Positions 8,812 to 19,444 of a DNA stretch of 64,000 nucleotides are shown here, one piece after another. Under the pieces are notes generated by a model. The model did no database searches and had not been told where the DNA came from. It worked only from the letters and a program-made list of their open reading frames with translations. The position numbers and the translations under genes were made by a program. Where the stretch lies: NCBI RefSeq assembly GCF_001424165.1, contig NZ_LMOJ01000001.1, positions 461,194 through 525,193 on the forward strand, in the 5' to 3' direction. Every line of letters starts with the position of its first letter. The stretch's first letter is position 1. The DNA comes from Massilia sp. Leaf139 (GTDB lineage Bacteria > Pseudomonadota > Gammaproteobacteria > Burkholderiales > Burkholderiaceae_D).

Positions 8812-9581
8812 TAGCGCGGCTGGCCTTCCGGAATGAAGACATAACCCAGGCCCCAGACGGTCTGGATGTAGAGCGGGCTCGATGGATCCGGTTCGATCAA
8901 TTTGCGCAGGCGCGAGATCTGCACGTCGAGCGAGCGGTCGAAGACTTCGTACTCGCGCCCGCGCGCCAGTTCCATCAGCTTCTCGCGCGAGAGCGGCTGG
9001 CGCGCATGGCGCGCGAACACCTTCAGCACCGAGAATTCGCCGGTGGTGAGGGGCACGGTCTCGCCGTTTTTCTTGAGGGTGCGCGTGCCCAGATCGAGCA
9101 CGAACTGGCCGAACTCGAAGCTTTGCGGGGTTTCCGAGGGCGCACCCGGGATTTCGTCGGGGCCTTTACGGCGCAGGACGGCGCCGATGCGGGCCACCAG
9201 TTCGCGCGGATTGAACGGCTTGGGCAGGTAGTCGTCGGCGCCCATCTCGAGACCGACGATGCGGTCGACGTCTTCGCCCTTGGCGGTCAGCATGATGATC
9301 GGCGTCTGGTCGCCGGCGCCGCGCAGGCGGCGGCAGATCGACAGGCCGTCTTCGCCGGGCAGCATCAAGTCCAGTACCAGCAGGTCGTAGCGCTCGCGCA
9401 GCCACAGCTTGTTCATCGCCGGCGCGCTTTCGGCGGTGACGACCTGGAAGCCTTGCTCGGTGAGATAGCGGCGCAGCAGGTCGCGCAGGCGCACGTCGTC
9501 GTCGACGACCATGATCTTGGCGCTATGGCCGCCGGTGGCGCCGGCGCCGGCGTTATTCGGGGTAGTGGAGGCAGAATTCAT
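8811..9581 (-). CDS. ompR: OmpR-type response regulator
   Basis: A 256-residue regulator. The receiver domain (about 22-137) has the acidic pocket VVDDD, the phosphoacceptor D71 (VLDLMLPGEDG) and the switch lysine in YLPKPF. The winged-helix DNA-binding domain (about 160-250) contains RSLDVQISRLRKLIE and the C-terminal QTVWGLGYVFIP hairpin. An unusual 20-residue N-terminal extension rich in Ser, Thr, Asn and Gly precedes the receiver. It is the first gene of the pair with the EnvZ-type kinase. A GTTACA-AACT-TTACCC sequence about 85 bp upstream resembles an OmpR site and could allow self-regulation. Confidence 0.9.
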   Translation of the reverse strand: MNSASTTPNNAGAGATGGHSAKIMVVDDDVRLRDLLRRYLTEQGFQVVTAESAPAMNKLWLRERYDLLVLDLMLPGEDGLSICRRLRGAGDQTPIIMLTAKGEDVDRIVGLEMGADDYLPKPFNPRELVARIGAVLRRKGPDEIPGAPSETPQSFEFGQFVLDLGTRTLKKNGETVPLTTGEFSVLKVFARHARQPLSREKLMELARGREYEVFDRSLDVQISRLRKLIEPDPSSPLYIQTVWGLGYVFIPEGQPR

Positions 9582-9665
9582 ATGCTGTCAATTTGTCAGA
9601 TTCATATCGCTATGGTAACTTCTGTCCGCGCCGTTTTGGGCTTTACAGACAGGTCATTACATTGT

Positions 9666-9681
9666 GTTACAAACTTTACCC
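9666..9681 (-). promoter_or_regulatory. Possible OmpR-like binding site
   Basis: GTTACA, four bases, TTACCC lies in the 193-bp divergent gap between ompR and the small secreted protein gene. It resembles the paired GTTACA half-sites known for OmpR. The second half-site is imperfect, so this is only a candidate. Confidence 0.25.
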
Positions 9682-9774
9682 AATTAGGCTTATACCCCGG
9701 CGCAGTTCCACATACACTGGCTACCAATGAAGTACAGCTTATCCGTTTATACAGCACCACGGAAGAGGAACACC

Positions 9775-10209
9775 ATGACAAACGCGCTCGACAAAACCAA
9801 TGCAGCAGCCCAGGCCAAGGGCCGGCTCGCCCGCCTGGCGCGCCATGGTGTGGCCGTGTGCCTGCTCGCCTGTGCCGGCATCGGCGCCGCCCAGGCACAA
9901 TACCATGGCCGCCGCGACGATGCGCAGCTGCCGCAGCCGCCGAATGCCCGTGCCGAACGCCTGCCGGTGCCCAGCCCGCACATCGAACAGCCGCGCGAAC
10001 AGCGCCTGTACGAACAGCAGCGCGACCAGCAACGCGAGCAGCAGCGCATCTACGACGAACAGCGGCGCCAGTCCGTGCAGATGCAGAGCGAAGGCAACCG
10101 CGAAGGCGGCCGCCGCGCCGGGCGCCTGACGCCGGACGAGCGGCGCGACCTGCGCCGCCAGATCAACGAAGCGGGTGCGGACATCTATCCGAACGCGCAG
10201 CGGCGCTGA
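9775..10209 (+). CDS. Small secreted Gln/Arg-rich protein
   Basis: A 144-residue protein from the ATG at 9775, just after a GGAAGAGGAA ribosome-binding site; an in-frame ATG at 9727 would prepend an unlikely leader. A signal peptide spans about residues 1-38 (LLACAGIGAAQAQ). The middle is hydrophilic and strongly enriched in Gln, Arg and Glu (EQQRDQQREQQRIYDEQRR), probably a charged helix or disordered linker. The end carries RLTPDERRDLRRQINEAG, a motif I associate with small betaproteobacterial envelope proteins of unknown role. The gene is monocistronic, with its own terminator, and divergent from ompR. Confidence 0.7.
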   Translation: MTNALDKTNAAAQAKGRLARLARHGVAVCLLACAGIGAAQAQYHGRRDDAQLPQPPNARAERLPVPSPHIEQPREQRLYEQQRDQQREQQRIYDEQRRQSVQMQSEGNREGGRRAGRLTPDERRDLRRQINEAGADIYPNAQRR

Positions 10210-10229
10210 TCCCCAGTCCATCGAAACGG

Positions 10230-10253
10230 AGCCGGGCATGTCCCGGCTTTTTC
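10230..10253 (+). terminator. Rho-independent terminator
   Basis: AGCCGGG, loop CATGT, CCCGGCT followed by a T-run, 20 bp after the stop of the small secreted protein gene. Confidence 0.85.
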
Positions 10254-10414
10254 TTTGGTTACCGATCGCCACCGCGCCGTCCATCGTCATTTTTAATGAC
10301 GATTCTCACTAATTGTTGCCAAAGTTTATTTATTTACGTCTAACAACATGGTAGGCTGATGCGTTGACCCTTGGCGCTTTGTCAAGCGTGCAATCCAACT
10401 CCTGGAGTGCGAAC

Positions 10415-12310
10415 GTGTCCGATACCGCTGTTGCCAATCCCGTTGCGCCTGCCGTCCGTTTCGATTCGAACGGCCCCGAGCACTGCATCGTGCGCCGGCC
10501 CGACGGCGTCTACGCCGACCCGGCCGTGCTGGGAACGACCGTGCTGGCCGCCATCGACGGCATCTTCCGCTCCGGCAGCATCCTCAGCGGGATCGATTAT
10601 TCGGTATTGATCAAGGCGATCTACGACAGCGGCCCGGCGCTGCCGAACGGGCCCGACGGCCGGCCGCTGGTGCGCCTGGCGAACGACATCGTTCCCTTCA
10701 ACCTCCAGCGCCGCAGCCTGTACCGTTCGGTGCGCATCGCCGGCGGCGAGGCCGAATATTGCTTCGAACCGGTCTTCCTCGCCGGGCCCGACGGCAGCGG
10801 CGAGATCGCGACCCGCCTCGACCTCGACGAATTCGTGGCCGACATGTGGATGAAAGGGATCCGCTTCGGCATCGATGTGGCCACCGTGCGCGCCGGGATC
10901 GCCAATCCGAGCCTGGGCCGCAGCGTCGTGGCGCGCCGGCTCGAGCCGCAGGCCGGCATTGACGCCAGCGTGGTCGAAGTGTCGGAAGACATCCACCGCA
11001 GCGACGCGCCGCGCCAGCTCTCGAACGGCAAGCTCGACCTGATGTCCTTCCAGAACCGCTTCCCGCAAGTGCAGGGCGGCACCCGGCTGCTGCAAAAGCT
11101 GCCGAGCAAGGTCGGCAAGCCGGGTTTCGAGTTGTCCGGCATCCGCATCGAGCCGAGCGCGCCGGCCGACCTCGATTTCTCGGCCTATGCGGGCGAGGGC
11201 ACCAGTATCGACAGGAGCGCCGCCGGGGACTACCTGGTCGCCGCGCGCACCGGTTTCCTGAACGTCGATTCCAGAACGCGCCGGATTGCAGTGGGCGACA
11301 AGATCGTCAGCCGCGACGGCGTCAGCGCCAAGACCACCGGCAACCTGCAGCTGACCGGCGACTACGAGGAATTCGGCGACGTCCAGGAAAAGCGCGTCAT
11401 CGAAGGCAACGGCATCACGGTGCACGGCAACGTGTACGGCGAGATCGTCTCGCGCGGCGGCATGGTGCGTCTGCGCGCCAACCTGGTGGGCGGCAGCGCC
11501 CACAACAAGCGCGGCGACATCCAGGTCGACGGCGTGACGGCCAACGCGATCCTGCAGGCCACGGCCGGCACGGTGACGCTGCAACGCGCCGAGAACTGCG
11601 TGGTGTCGGGCACGCGGGTGCGCATCGAGCAGGCTCTCAATTGCGAGATCATCGCCGACGACATCTCGATCGGCAGCGCCGAAGGCTGCGCACTGGCCGC
11701 TCGCCGCATCAGCATCGACAGCACCGCGCCCTGGCATGCCAGCGAGATGCTGGTCTACCTGATGGCGCCCGATTGCAGCCGCATCGACGAGGTGCTGGGG
11801 CAGATCGGCGCGCGCCTGATGCAGTTCGACGCCGCCATCAACGGCCACAAGACTGAACTGGCGCACCTGTGCGCCCAGCCCGCGGTGCGCAAATACCTGG
11901 AAATCGCCGGCCGCGTGCGCAGCGGCGAGACGCTCCTGACCCCGCCCCAGGCCCAGCAGTTCAAGCTGATGGGGCAGGCCGTGGCGGCCGACCTCACGCG
12001 CATCGGCGAAGTGTCGAACGCGCGCAAGGCCGCCGAGGCCGAAAAGGCCGAGGGCCAGGCGCTGTTCGATCGGTTCACCGCCCAGCGCCGGGAACGCGCC
12101 GCCGGCAGCGAATTGACGCTGCGCCAGCTAAAGGGCGACACGCAGGTGCGCCAGCTGCCCTTCGATCCGGACGGCGCCCCTTTCTACGACCAGGCCGCGC
12201 GCGACATCAAGGCGCGCCTGCGCGGCAATGCCGGCACGCCGCTGCACAGCGGCGCCAGTGGCAGCTATGCCTGGGGCGGTAGCGATGCCAGTCTCGGCTT
12301 GTCAGCCTGA
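10415..12310 (+). CDS. FapA (DUF342) domain protein
   Basis: About 631 residues from the GTG at 10415, which has GGAG 7 nt upstream; a TTG at 10364 would give a longer frame with a poorer site. The N-terminal half has the FapA-type segment (about 160-260). The centre is a polymer-forming beta-helix rich in short repeats alternating valine and glycine (GNGITVHGNVYGEIVSRGG). The C-terminal part is a charged helical region. FapA proteins are large bacterial proteins with DUF342, linked to flagellar or surface assembly only by loose association. It is followed after 94 bp by an orphan CheW-like gene, a possible functional link to chemosensory signalling. Confidence 0.75.
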   Translation: MSDTAVANPVAPAVRFDSNGPEHCIVRRPDGVYADPAVLGTTVLAAIDGIFRSGSILSGIDYSVLIKAIYDSGPALPNGPDGRPLVRLANDIVPFNLQRRSLYRSVRIAGGEAEYCFEPVFLAGPDGSGEIATRLDLDEFVADMWMKGIRFGIDVATVRAGIANPSLGRSVVARRLEPQAGIDASVVEVSEDIHRSDAPRQLSNGKLDLMSFQNRFPQVQGGTRLLQKLPSKVGKPGFELSGIRIEPSAPADLDFSAYAGEGTSIDRSAAGDYLVAARTGFLNVDSRTRRIAVGDKIVSRDGVSAKTTGNLQLTGDYEEFGDVQEKRVIEGNGITVHGNVYGEIVSRGGMVRLRANLVGGSAHNKRGDIQVDGVTANAILQATAGTVTLQRAENCVVSGTRVRIEQALNCEIIADDISIGSAEGCALAARRISIDSTAPWHASEMLVYLMAPDCSRIDEVLGQIGARLMQFDAAINGHKTELAHLCAQPAVRKYLEIAGRVRSGETLLTPPQAQQFKLMGQAVAADLTRIGEVSNARKAAEAEKAEGQALFDRFTAQRRERAAGSELTLRQLKGDTQVRQLPFDPDGAPFYDQAARDIKARLRGNAGTPLHSGASGSYAWGGSDASLGLSA

Positions 12311-12404
12311 GCCTGTAATAATGGCGTAAGGAAATGTTGACTGCACTCAACGGGTGCAGAGCCGGTGAAACGTAGCATGGTGGCTGTTACCGAAAGGATC
12401 CATC

Positions 12405-12881
12405 ATGCACAAAGACATCGCGGCAATCCGCCCGGCGGGCAATCAGTTCCTGAGTTTCAAGCTCGGCGGCCTCGAATACGGGCTCGACTTCAGCAAGGTG
12501 CAGGAACTGCGCATCCTGCGCTCGCTCGAACGCTTCGCCACCGACGGCGCCATCGTCGAAGGCGTGGCCGTCTCGCGCGGCGTGATCATGCCGATCGTTG
12601 ACATGCGCGCCGCCTTTTGCGGCCACCCGGTGGCGACCACGCCGACGACCGACGTCATCATCCTGAAACTGTCGACCTGCGTGATGGGGATGGTGGTCGA
12701 CGGCGTCACCGACGTGGTGACGCTGGAACCGGCGCAGATTTCGCCGATTCCGGGCACCGACGGCGGGACGATCGATTACCTGATCGGACTGGGCGCGAGC
12801 GAGGGGAGGCGGCTGATCCTGGTGGACATCGATCGCCTGATGTCGATTAACAAGAGCGCAACGGCGCGCCAGGTGGCTTGA
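12405..12881 (+). CDS. CheW-like coupling protein (orphan)
   Basis: A 158-residue single CheW domain: FLSFKLGGLEYGLDFSKVQEL at the N-terminus, GVIMPIVDMR in the centre, CVMGMVVDGVTDVVTL, and a C-terminal ILVDIDRLM. It is a diverged paralog of the operon CheW at 48960, with the same length class and the same VVD and DIDRLMS motifs. CheW scaffolds link receptors to CheA. This copy lies 30 kb from the che operon, behind a FapA gene. The ATG follows GAAAGGATC. It may couple another receptor or compete for CheA. Confidence 0.85.
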   Translation: MHKDIAAIRPAGNQFLSFKLGGLEYGLDFSKVQELRILRSLERFATDGAIVEGVAVSRGVIMPIVDMRAAFCGHPVATTPTTDVIILKLSTCVMGMVVDGVTDVVTLEPAQISPIPGTDGGTIDYLIGLGASEGRRLILVDIDRLMSINKSATARQVA

Positions 12882-12905
12882 CGCTTTATCGATGCATGCG
12901 CGGGT

Positions 12906-12979
12906 GGTGGGCACGGGGCGCCCACCCTACAGCACAAGTCGCGATCCGGTCGTTGTAGGGTGGGCGCCCCGAGCCCACC
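12906..12979. repeat. REP-like palindrome pair (GGTGGGC type)
   Basis: Two units face each other: GGTGGGC-7 nt-GCCCACC at 12906-12926 followed by CTACA, and TGTAG followed by GGTGGGC-7 nt-GCCCACC at 12959-12979. The TGTAGGG/CCCTACA edges are shared with the GTGGAC-type elements elsewhere. The pair sits between the convergent CheW and ABC-F genes. Confidence 0.75.
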
Positions 12980-12982
12980 AAT

Positions 12983-14983
12983 CTACGCCGCCAGGCCTTC
13001 CAGCTGCTCCTGCAACTCCAGCCACTCGTTTTCCAGCGTGCCCAGGTCGCGCGCGCAGAAGGCCTGGTCGGCGACCAGGGTCTTCAACTCTTCCTTCTTG
13101 TCGGCATCGTAGATCGACGGCTCCAGCAGGCGCGCGTCGATGTCGGCCTTCTTCGCGTTCAGCTTGGCCATCTGCTCCTCGACCCGCTTGAGGCGGTTCT
13201 CGATCGGCTTTTTGAGGGCGGCCACGCGCTGGCGTTCCTCGGCGCCGAGACGCTTCTGTTCCTTGCGGTCGCCGGCCGGCGCCGCGGGCACGGCGACGGG
13301 TGCGGCCACCGGCGCAGCGACAGGGGCCGGGGCGGCTTTCGCGCCGGGCAGGGCGTCGGTGCCTTTTCCGAGCTTGGTCTTGAACAGCCAGTCCTTGTAG
13401 TCGTCCAGGTCGCCGTCGAAAGGCTGCAGGCGGCCGTCGGCGACGATGATGAACTGGTCGGTGGTCGCGCGCAGCAGGTGGCGATCGTGGGAGACGACGA
13501 CCAGCGTGCCCTCGAACTGCGCCAGCGCCATGGTCAGCGCCTCGCGCGTTTCCAGATCCAGGTGGTTGGTCGGTTCATCGAGCAGCAGCAGATTCGGACG
13601 CTGCCAGACGATCAGGGCCAGCGCCAGGCGTGCCTTTTCGCCGCCGGAGAAGGGCGCGATCGGGCTGGTGACCATGGTGCCGGGGAAGTTGAAGCTGCCC
13701 AGGAAGTTGCGCAGCTCCTGCTCGCGCACCGTCGGCGCGATCTTCGCCAGGTGCCACAGCGGCGACTCGTCGTGGCGCAGCATCTCGACCTGGTGCTGGG
13801 CAAAATAGCCGATCGACAGGCCTCTACCCAGGGTCGCGTTGCCCGTCAGCGGCGCCAGTTCGCCGGCGATGGTTTTGATCAGCGTCGATTTGCCGGCGCC
13901 GTTCACGCCCAGCAGGCCGATGCGCTGGCCGATCTGCAGCGAGAAGTTGATGTGCTTGACGATGGTCTTGGCGCCGACCTTGTCGCCATGGCCGTCGAGG
14001 ATCGGGTAGCCGGCGTCCACCGCTTCCATCACCAGCAGCGGGTTCGGCGCGGCCAGCGGCTCGCGGAATTCGAAGGAGAATTCGGCGGCCGCGCGCAGCG
14101 GCGCCAGTTCTTCCATCTTCGCCAGCGCCTTCATGCGGCTCTGGGCCTGGCGCGCCTTGCTGGCCTTGGCCTTGAAGCGGTCGATGAAGGACTCGAGGTG
14201 GGCCCGTGCGCGCGCCTGCTTTTCCATGGCGCTGGCGGCCAGCACCATCGCCGCGGCGCGCTGGCGCTCGAAGGACGAATAATTGCCCGAGTAGCGCTTC
14301 AGCTTGCGCTCGTCGATGTGCACCACCACGTTGACGATCTCGTCGAGGAAGTCGCGGTCGTGGGAGATGATGACCAGGGTGCCCGGATAGCGTTTCAGCC
14401 AGTCTTCCAGCCAGATGATCGCATCGAGATCCAGGTGGTTGGTCGGTTCGTCGAGCAGCAGCAGGTCGGAAGGACACATCAGCGCTTGCGCCAGGTTCAG
14501 GCGCATGCGCCAGCCGCCCGAGAAGCTCGCCACCGGCTGCTGCATCTGGTCGAGCGTGAAGCCCAGGCCCAGCAGCAGCTGTTCGGCGCGCGACTGCACC
14601 GTGTAGGCGTCGGCATCCATCAGGGCGCCGTGCACGTTGCCCATCTCGATGCCGTTGTCGTGCGTGTGCGGCGCCGCTTCCAGCGCTTCCAGTTCGGCCT
14701 GCAGGCGGCGCAGGGTGACGTCGCCGTCGATCGCGTATTCCAGCGCCGGGCGATCCAGCGCCGGCGTCTCCTGCGCCACATAGGCCATGCGCCACTTGGC
14801 GGGGAAATCGATCTCGCCCTGGTCGGCATGCAGTTCGCCGCGCAGCATGGCGAACAGGCTGGATTTGCCGGCGCCGTTCGCGCCGATCAGGCCGATCTTG
14901 TCGCCGGGGTTCAGGGTCAGGTCGGCGTTTTCCAGCAGCGGCTTTATGCCGCGCATCAGGCTGACGTTCAGGAAGCGGATCAT
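12983..14983 (-). CDS. ABC-F family ATPase
   Basis: A 666-residue soluble protein with two ABC cassettes and no membrane helices. Cassette 1 has GANGAGKSS, the signature FSGGWRMRLNLA and DEPTNHLDLDAI. Cassette 2 has GVNGAGKST, FSGGEKARLALAL and DEPTNHLDLETRE. Between them is the interdomain linker with the charged helix typical of translation-associated ABC-F proteins. After cassette 2 comes an Ala/Pro/Val-rich spacer and a C-terminal coiled coil (about 590-665). ABC-F proteins act on the ribosome; the arrangement resembles YheS. It lies 18 bp after prmB, itself a ribosome-modification gene, and probably ends this operon. Confidence 0.88.
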   Translation of the reverse strand: MIRFLNVSLMRGIKPLLENADLTLNPGDKIGLIGANGAGKSSLFAMLRGELHADQGEIDFPAKWRMAYVAQETPALDRPALEYAIDGDVTLRRLQAELEALEAAPHTHDNGIEMGNVHGALMDADAYTVQSRAEQLLLGLGFTLDQMQQPVASFSGGWRMRLNLAQALMCPSDLLLLDEPTNHLDLDAIIWLEDWLKRYPGTLVIISHDRDFLDEIVNVVVHIDERKLKRYSGNYSSFERQRAAAMVLAASAMEKQARARAHLESFIDRFKAKASKARQAQSRMKALAKMEELAPLRAAAEFSFEFREPLAAPNPLLVMEAVDAGYPILDGHGDKVGAKTIVKHINFSLQIGQRIGLLGVNGAGKSTLIKTIAGELAPLTGNATLGRGLSIGYFAQHQVEMLRHDESPLWHLAKIAPTVREQELRNFLGSFNFPGTMVTSPIAPFSGGEKARLALALIVWQRPNLLLLDEPTNHLDLETREALTMALAQFEGTLVVVSHDRHLLRATTDQFIIVADGRLQPFDGDLDDYKDWLFKTKLGKGTDALPGAKAAPAPVAAPVAAPVAVPAAPAGDRKEQKRLGAEERQRVAALKKPIENRLKRVEEQMAKLNAKKADIDARLLEPSIYDADKKEELKTLVADQAFCARDLGTLENEWLELQEQLEGLAA

Positions 14984-15001
14984 GCGTAGTCTTTACTTTG
15001 T

Positions 15002-15892
15002 TTAGGCGTTTTGCAGCTGCTCGGCGGTGAGCAGGAACACCGCCTCGTCCCCGGCGCTCGTGGTGAGCCAGGTCAGGCCCAGGTGGCCGAAGGCGGCTTC
15101 GGCGTATTCGGCCTCGTTGCCGATCTCGACGACCAGAATGCCTTCCGGCGTCAGGCGCTCAGCGGCGCCGGCCACGATCTTGCGCACCAAATCCATGCCG
15201 TCCGCGCCGCCATGCAGGGCGATCTGCGGTTCGCGCAGGTATTCCGGCGGCAGCTTGCTCATCGAGTCGGCGTTGACGTACGGCGGATTGGTGACGATCA
15301 GGTCGTATTTTTTAAACGGGACGTTCTCGTACAGGTCGGACTCAATCGGATTCACGCGGCCTTCCAGCTTGTAGTCGCGGATGTTACGCTCGGCGACAGC
15401 GAGGGCGTCCTTCGAGATGTCGACCGCGTCGACCACCGCGTTCTGGTAGACGTCGGCCATCATGATCGCCAGACAGCCCGAACCCGTGCACAGTTCCAGC
15501 ACGTTCTCCACTTCGAACGGGTTGCTCACCCACGGGCTGAAGAAGTTCGGGATCAGCTCGGCGATGAAGGAACGCGGCACCAGCACGCGCTCGTCGACAT
15601 AGAAGGCATAGGTGCCAAGCCAGGCTTCGTTGGTGATGTAGGCGGCCGGCACGCGTTCCACGGTGCGGCGCTCGATCACGGACAGCACCTGCAGCACTTC
15701 TTCCGGCAACAGCTTCGCATCCAGGAAGGGGTCGAGCCGGTCGAGCGGCAGCTTCAGGGTATGCAGGACGAGATACGCGGCCTCGTCGTAGGCTTCCGCG
15801 CTGCCGTGGCCGAAGAACAGCTTGGCGGCGTTGAAGCGGGTGACGGCGTAGCGCAGCAAATCGCGCGGGGTGCTGAAAGTGGTCGTGGTCAT
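15002..15892 (-). CDS. prmB: Ribosomal protein L3 N5-glutamine methyltransferase
   Basis: A 296-residue class I SAM methyltransferase of the PrmB/PrmC/HemK group. The SAM loop is LELCTGSGCLAIMMA and the glutamine-binding signature is TNPPYVNADSM. The N-terminal helical domain (about 1-100) fits PrmB rather than PrmC. The family methylates a glutamine of large-subunit protein L3. It follows dapE by 43 bp on the same strand and precedes an ABC-F ATPase. The dapE-prmB order is familiar in Burkholderiales. Confidence 0.9.
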   Translation of the reverse strand: MTTTTFSTPRDLLRYAVTRFNAAKLFFGHGSAEAYDEAAYLVLHTLKLPLDRLDPFLDAKLLPEEVLQVLSVIERRTVERVPAAYITNEAWLGTYAFYVDERVLVPRSFIAELIPNFFSPWVSNPFEVENVLELCTGSGCLAIMMADVYQNAVVDAVDISKDALAVAERNIRDYKLEGRVNPIESDLYENVPFKKYDLIVTNPPYVNADSMSKLPPEYLREPQIALHGGADGMDLVRKIVAGAAERLTPEGILVVEIGNEAEYAEAAFGHLGLTWLTTSAGDEAVFLLTAEQLQNA

Positions 15893-15935
15893 GGCGTGTC
15901 CTCGCGTTCCGGGCTCTGGTTGTGCTTTGGGTTGA

Positions 15936-17428
<1,493 letters not shown>

Positions 17429-17640
17429 GGGCGTAAATAATGTTCGGCAAAAGAGTTGCCGGGAGCGCGGTGGTTCGGGGAGGGCGAGAGGATAGCATAT
17501 GCGCATCCTGGTCGGAGATGTCGCACAGGGCAGTTCAGGATCGGGGCAGGGCAGCGGTGACTATGTGTGAGTTTATCAAGCTTGTAATAAGATAAACTTG
17601 CCGATCACCTTAAATCGCAGGCCCTGCAAGGAACCCATTG

Positions 17641-18681
17641 ATGACTACAAGCACCAATATCACAGCAGCGGTACTCGTTGCACTTGTCCTGTTAAGCGCC
17701 TGCAAGCGCAAGGAGGCCGCACCGGCGGAACCGACCCCGGCGCCGCCTGCCGCTTCGGAGCCGGCTGTGCCGCCCGCGTTGGCGGCTGCGCCAGCCGCCG
17801 TCGCGCCATTCGATTTGCAAAGCGTGCCCGTCTCGAGTGCCAAGCTGCCGCCATTCCCCTACGTCGAGCGCCCGAAGGACATGGAGGGCTACCACAACGA
17901 GGAACAGCAGTTCGACCGGATCTACGTCATCGCCGGCAAGGAACTGCGCCCCGTCGAAGGCCATTACCAGCAGCGCTGGTTCCCGCCGCGCGCGGCCAAG
18001 ATGTCGCTGCTGGAGGCTTACCGCAACTACGACAATGCGTTTCGCGCGCTCGGTGCGGTTCGCGTGGACACGGCAAATCCTGCCGATCCGGCTTTCATCG
18101 AACAGAACGGCGGCAAGGAAGCCTTGCTGAAGCGGCTGCGGCTGCCGAACCTGCCGCGCGAACTGCCGGGGGATGTGCCCGCCTACGCGCAATACCTGCT
18201 GCGTACGCCGGACACGAACGTATGGCTGAGTTTTTCCGTCTTCGACGACGGCAACAACGTCAGCCTGATGACGGTGGAAGAAAAGGCGATGCAGCAGAGC
18301 GTTGCCTTCGTCAAGGCCGACGAGATGGCGAGCGCGCTCGGCAAGGACGGACATATCGCCCTGTACCTGAACTTCGACACGGACAGCGACGCCATCCGCG
18401 CCGACAGCAAGCCCGTCGTCGAGGAAATCGCCCGACTGCTGCGCACCGATCCGCAGCTCAAGCTGAAAGTGGAAGGCCATACCGACAGCTCCGGCGACGC
18501 TGCACACAACCGCGAACTGTCGCGCCAGCGCGCGGCATCGGTGGTGCGCGCCGTCACCGGCCTGGGCATCGACGGCAGCCGCCTGCAGGCCATCGGCGTG
18601 GGTGCGGACAAGCCGCTGGCCGATAACGCCAGCGAGGAAGGGCGCGGGCGCAACCGGCGGGTGGAACTGGTCAAGGCCTGA
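17641..18681 (+). CDS. OmpA-family lipoprotein
   Basis: A 346-residue outer-membrane lipoprotein from the ATG at 17641 with a CAAGGAA ribosome site; a TTG one codon earlier is in frame. The lipobox LLSAC places the lipidated cysteine at residue 21. An Ala/Pro/Glu-rich linker follows (about 25-60), then a domain of about 160 residues with no family I recognise. The C-terminal OmpA peptidoglycan-binding domain (about 235-340) has YLNFDTDSDAI, VEGHTDSSGD and NRRVELV. It probably ties the outer membrane to peptidoglycan. It begins the accessory block that separates arsC-dapE from pilU-dapD-dapC. Confidence 0.85.
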   Translation: MTTSTNITAAVLVALVLLSACKRKEAAPAEPTPAPPAASEPAVPPALAAAPAAVAPFDLQSVPVSSAKLPPFPYVERPKDMEGYHNEEQQFDRIYVIAGKELRPVEGHYQQRWFPPRAAKMSLLEAYRNYDNAFRALGAVRVDTANPADPAFIEQNGGKEALLKRLRLPNLPRELPGDVPAYAQYLLRTPDTNVWLSFSVFDDGNNVSLMTVEEKAMQQSVAFVKADEMASALGKDGHIALYLNFDTDSDAIRADSKPVVEEIARLLRTDPQLKLKVEGHTDSSGDAAHNRELSRQRAASVVRAVTGLGIDGSRLQAIGVGADKPLADNASEEGRGRNRRVELVKA

Positions 18682-18712
18682 CCCGTGCCAGCCGGTTGCG
18701 GCAGGATTGGAA

Positions 18713-19348
18713 TCAGTCGATCTCGCTCACGAACTGCCCGAGCGGGCGGCGCACCTTCGGCAGGTTGACCAGCCAATCCTGCTCGGCCTTGCGGTAACCC
18801 AGCGGCAGCATGACCGCGCTGCGCAGGCCGCGCTCGCCCAGGTTCAGGATGCGGTCGACGGCGGCCGGATCGAAGCCTTCCATCGGCGTGCAATCGACTT
18901 CCTCGAAGGCAGCCGCGATGACCGCCGCACTGAAGCCGATATAGGCCTGGCGCGCAGCGTGCTCGAAGTTCACCTGGGCGCCGCGGCCCGGGTAGGTCGC
19001 CAGCAATTGCTGGCGGTAGGCTTCCCAGCCTTCGTTGCGGAAGCCGCGCACTTCGTTGGTGAGGTCGAACATGTGGTTGATGCGTTCGGGCGTGTAGTCG
19101 TCCCAGGCGGCGAACACCAGCAGGTGCGAGGCGTCGACGACTTGCGCCTGGTTCCAGGCGACTTCGCGGATCTCGGCGCGCAGCGCCGGATTGTTCACGA
19201 TCAGGATTTCATACGGCTGCAGACCGGACGAGGTCGGCGCCAGGCGCGCCGCTTCGATGATGCGGTCGAGCTTATCCTGCGGCACCTTGCGCGTCGGCTC
19301 CATCGCCTTGGTGGCATAGCGCCATTTCAGTTTGTCGAGCAATTCCAT
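18713..19348 (-). CDS. NAD(P)H-dependent nitroreductase family oxidoreductase
   Basis: A 211-residue FMN enzyme of the nitroreductase superfamily. The N-terminal FMN-phosphate motif is RYATKAM, the flavin-contact segment is RLAPTSSGLQPYEI, and the C-terminal region holds AVMLPLGYRKAEQDW. The length fits the NfsB/YfkO-like branch reducing nitroaromatics and quinones; the physiological substrate is unknown. It is divergent from a LysR regulator 96 bp away, the classic layout of a regulator controlling its neighbour. Confidence 0.87.
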   Translation of the reverse strand: MELLDKLKWRYATKAMEPTRKVPQDKLDRIIEAARLAPTSSGLQPYEILIVNNPALRAEIREVAWNQAQVVDASHLLVFAAWDDYTPERINHMFDLTNEVRGFRNEGWEAYRQQLLATYPGRGAQVNFEHAARQAYIGFSAAVIAAAFEEVDCTPMEGFDPAAVDRILNLGERGLRSAVMLPLGYRKAEQDWLVNLPKVRRPLGQFVSEID

Positions 19349-19444
19349 GGAAAGTCCTTTCGATTAAAGATGCATTATTGTATTTTTTCTCGGCAGATTG
19401 ATAAACTACGATTCTGGCAAATGATTTGTTCTTGAGGGAGCAAG

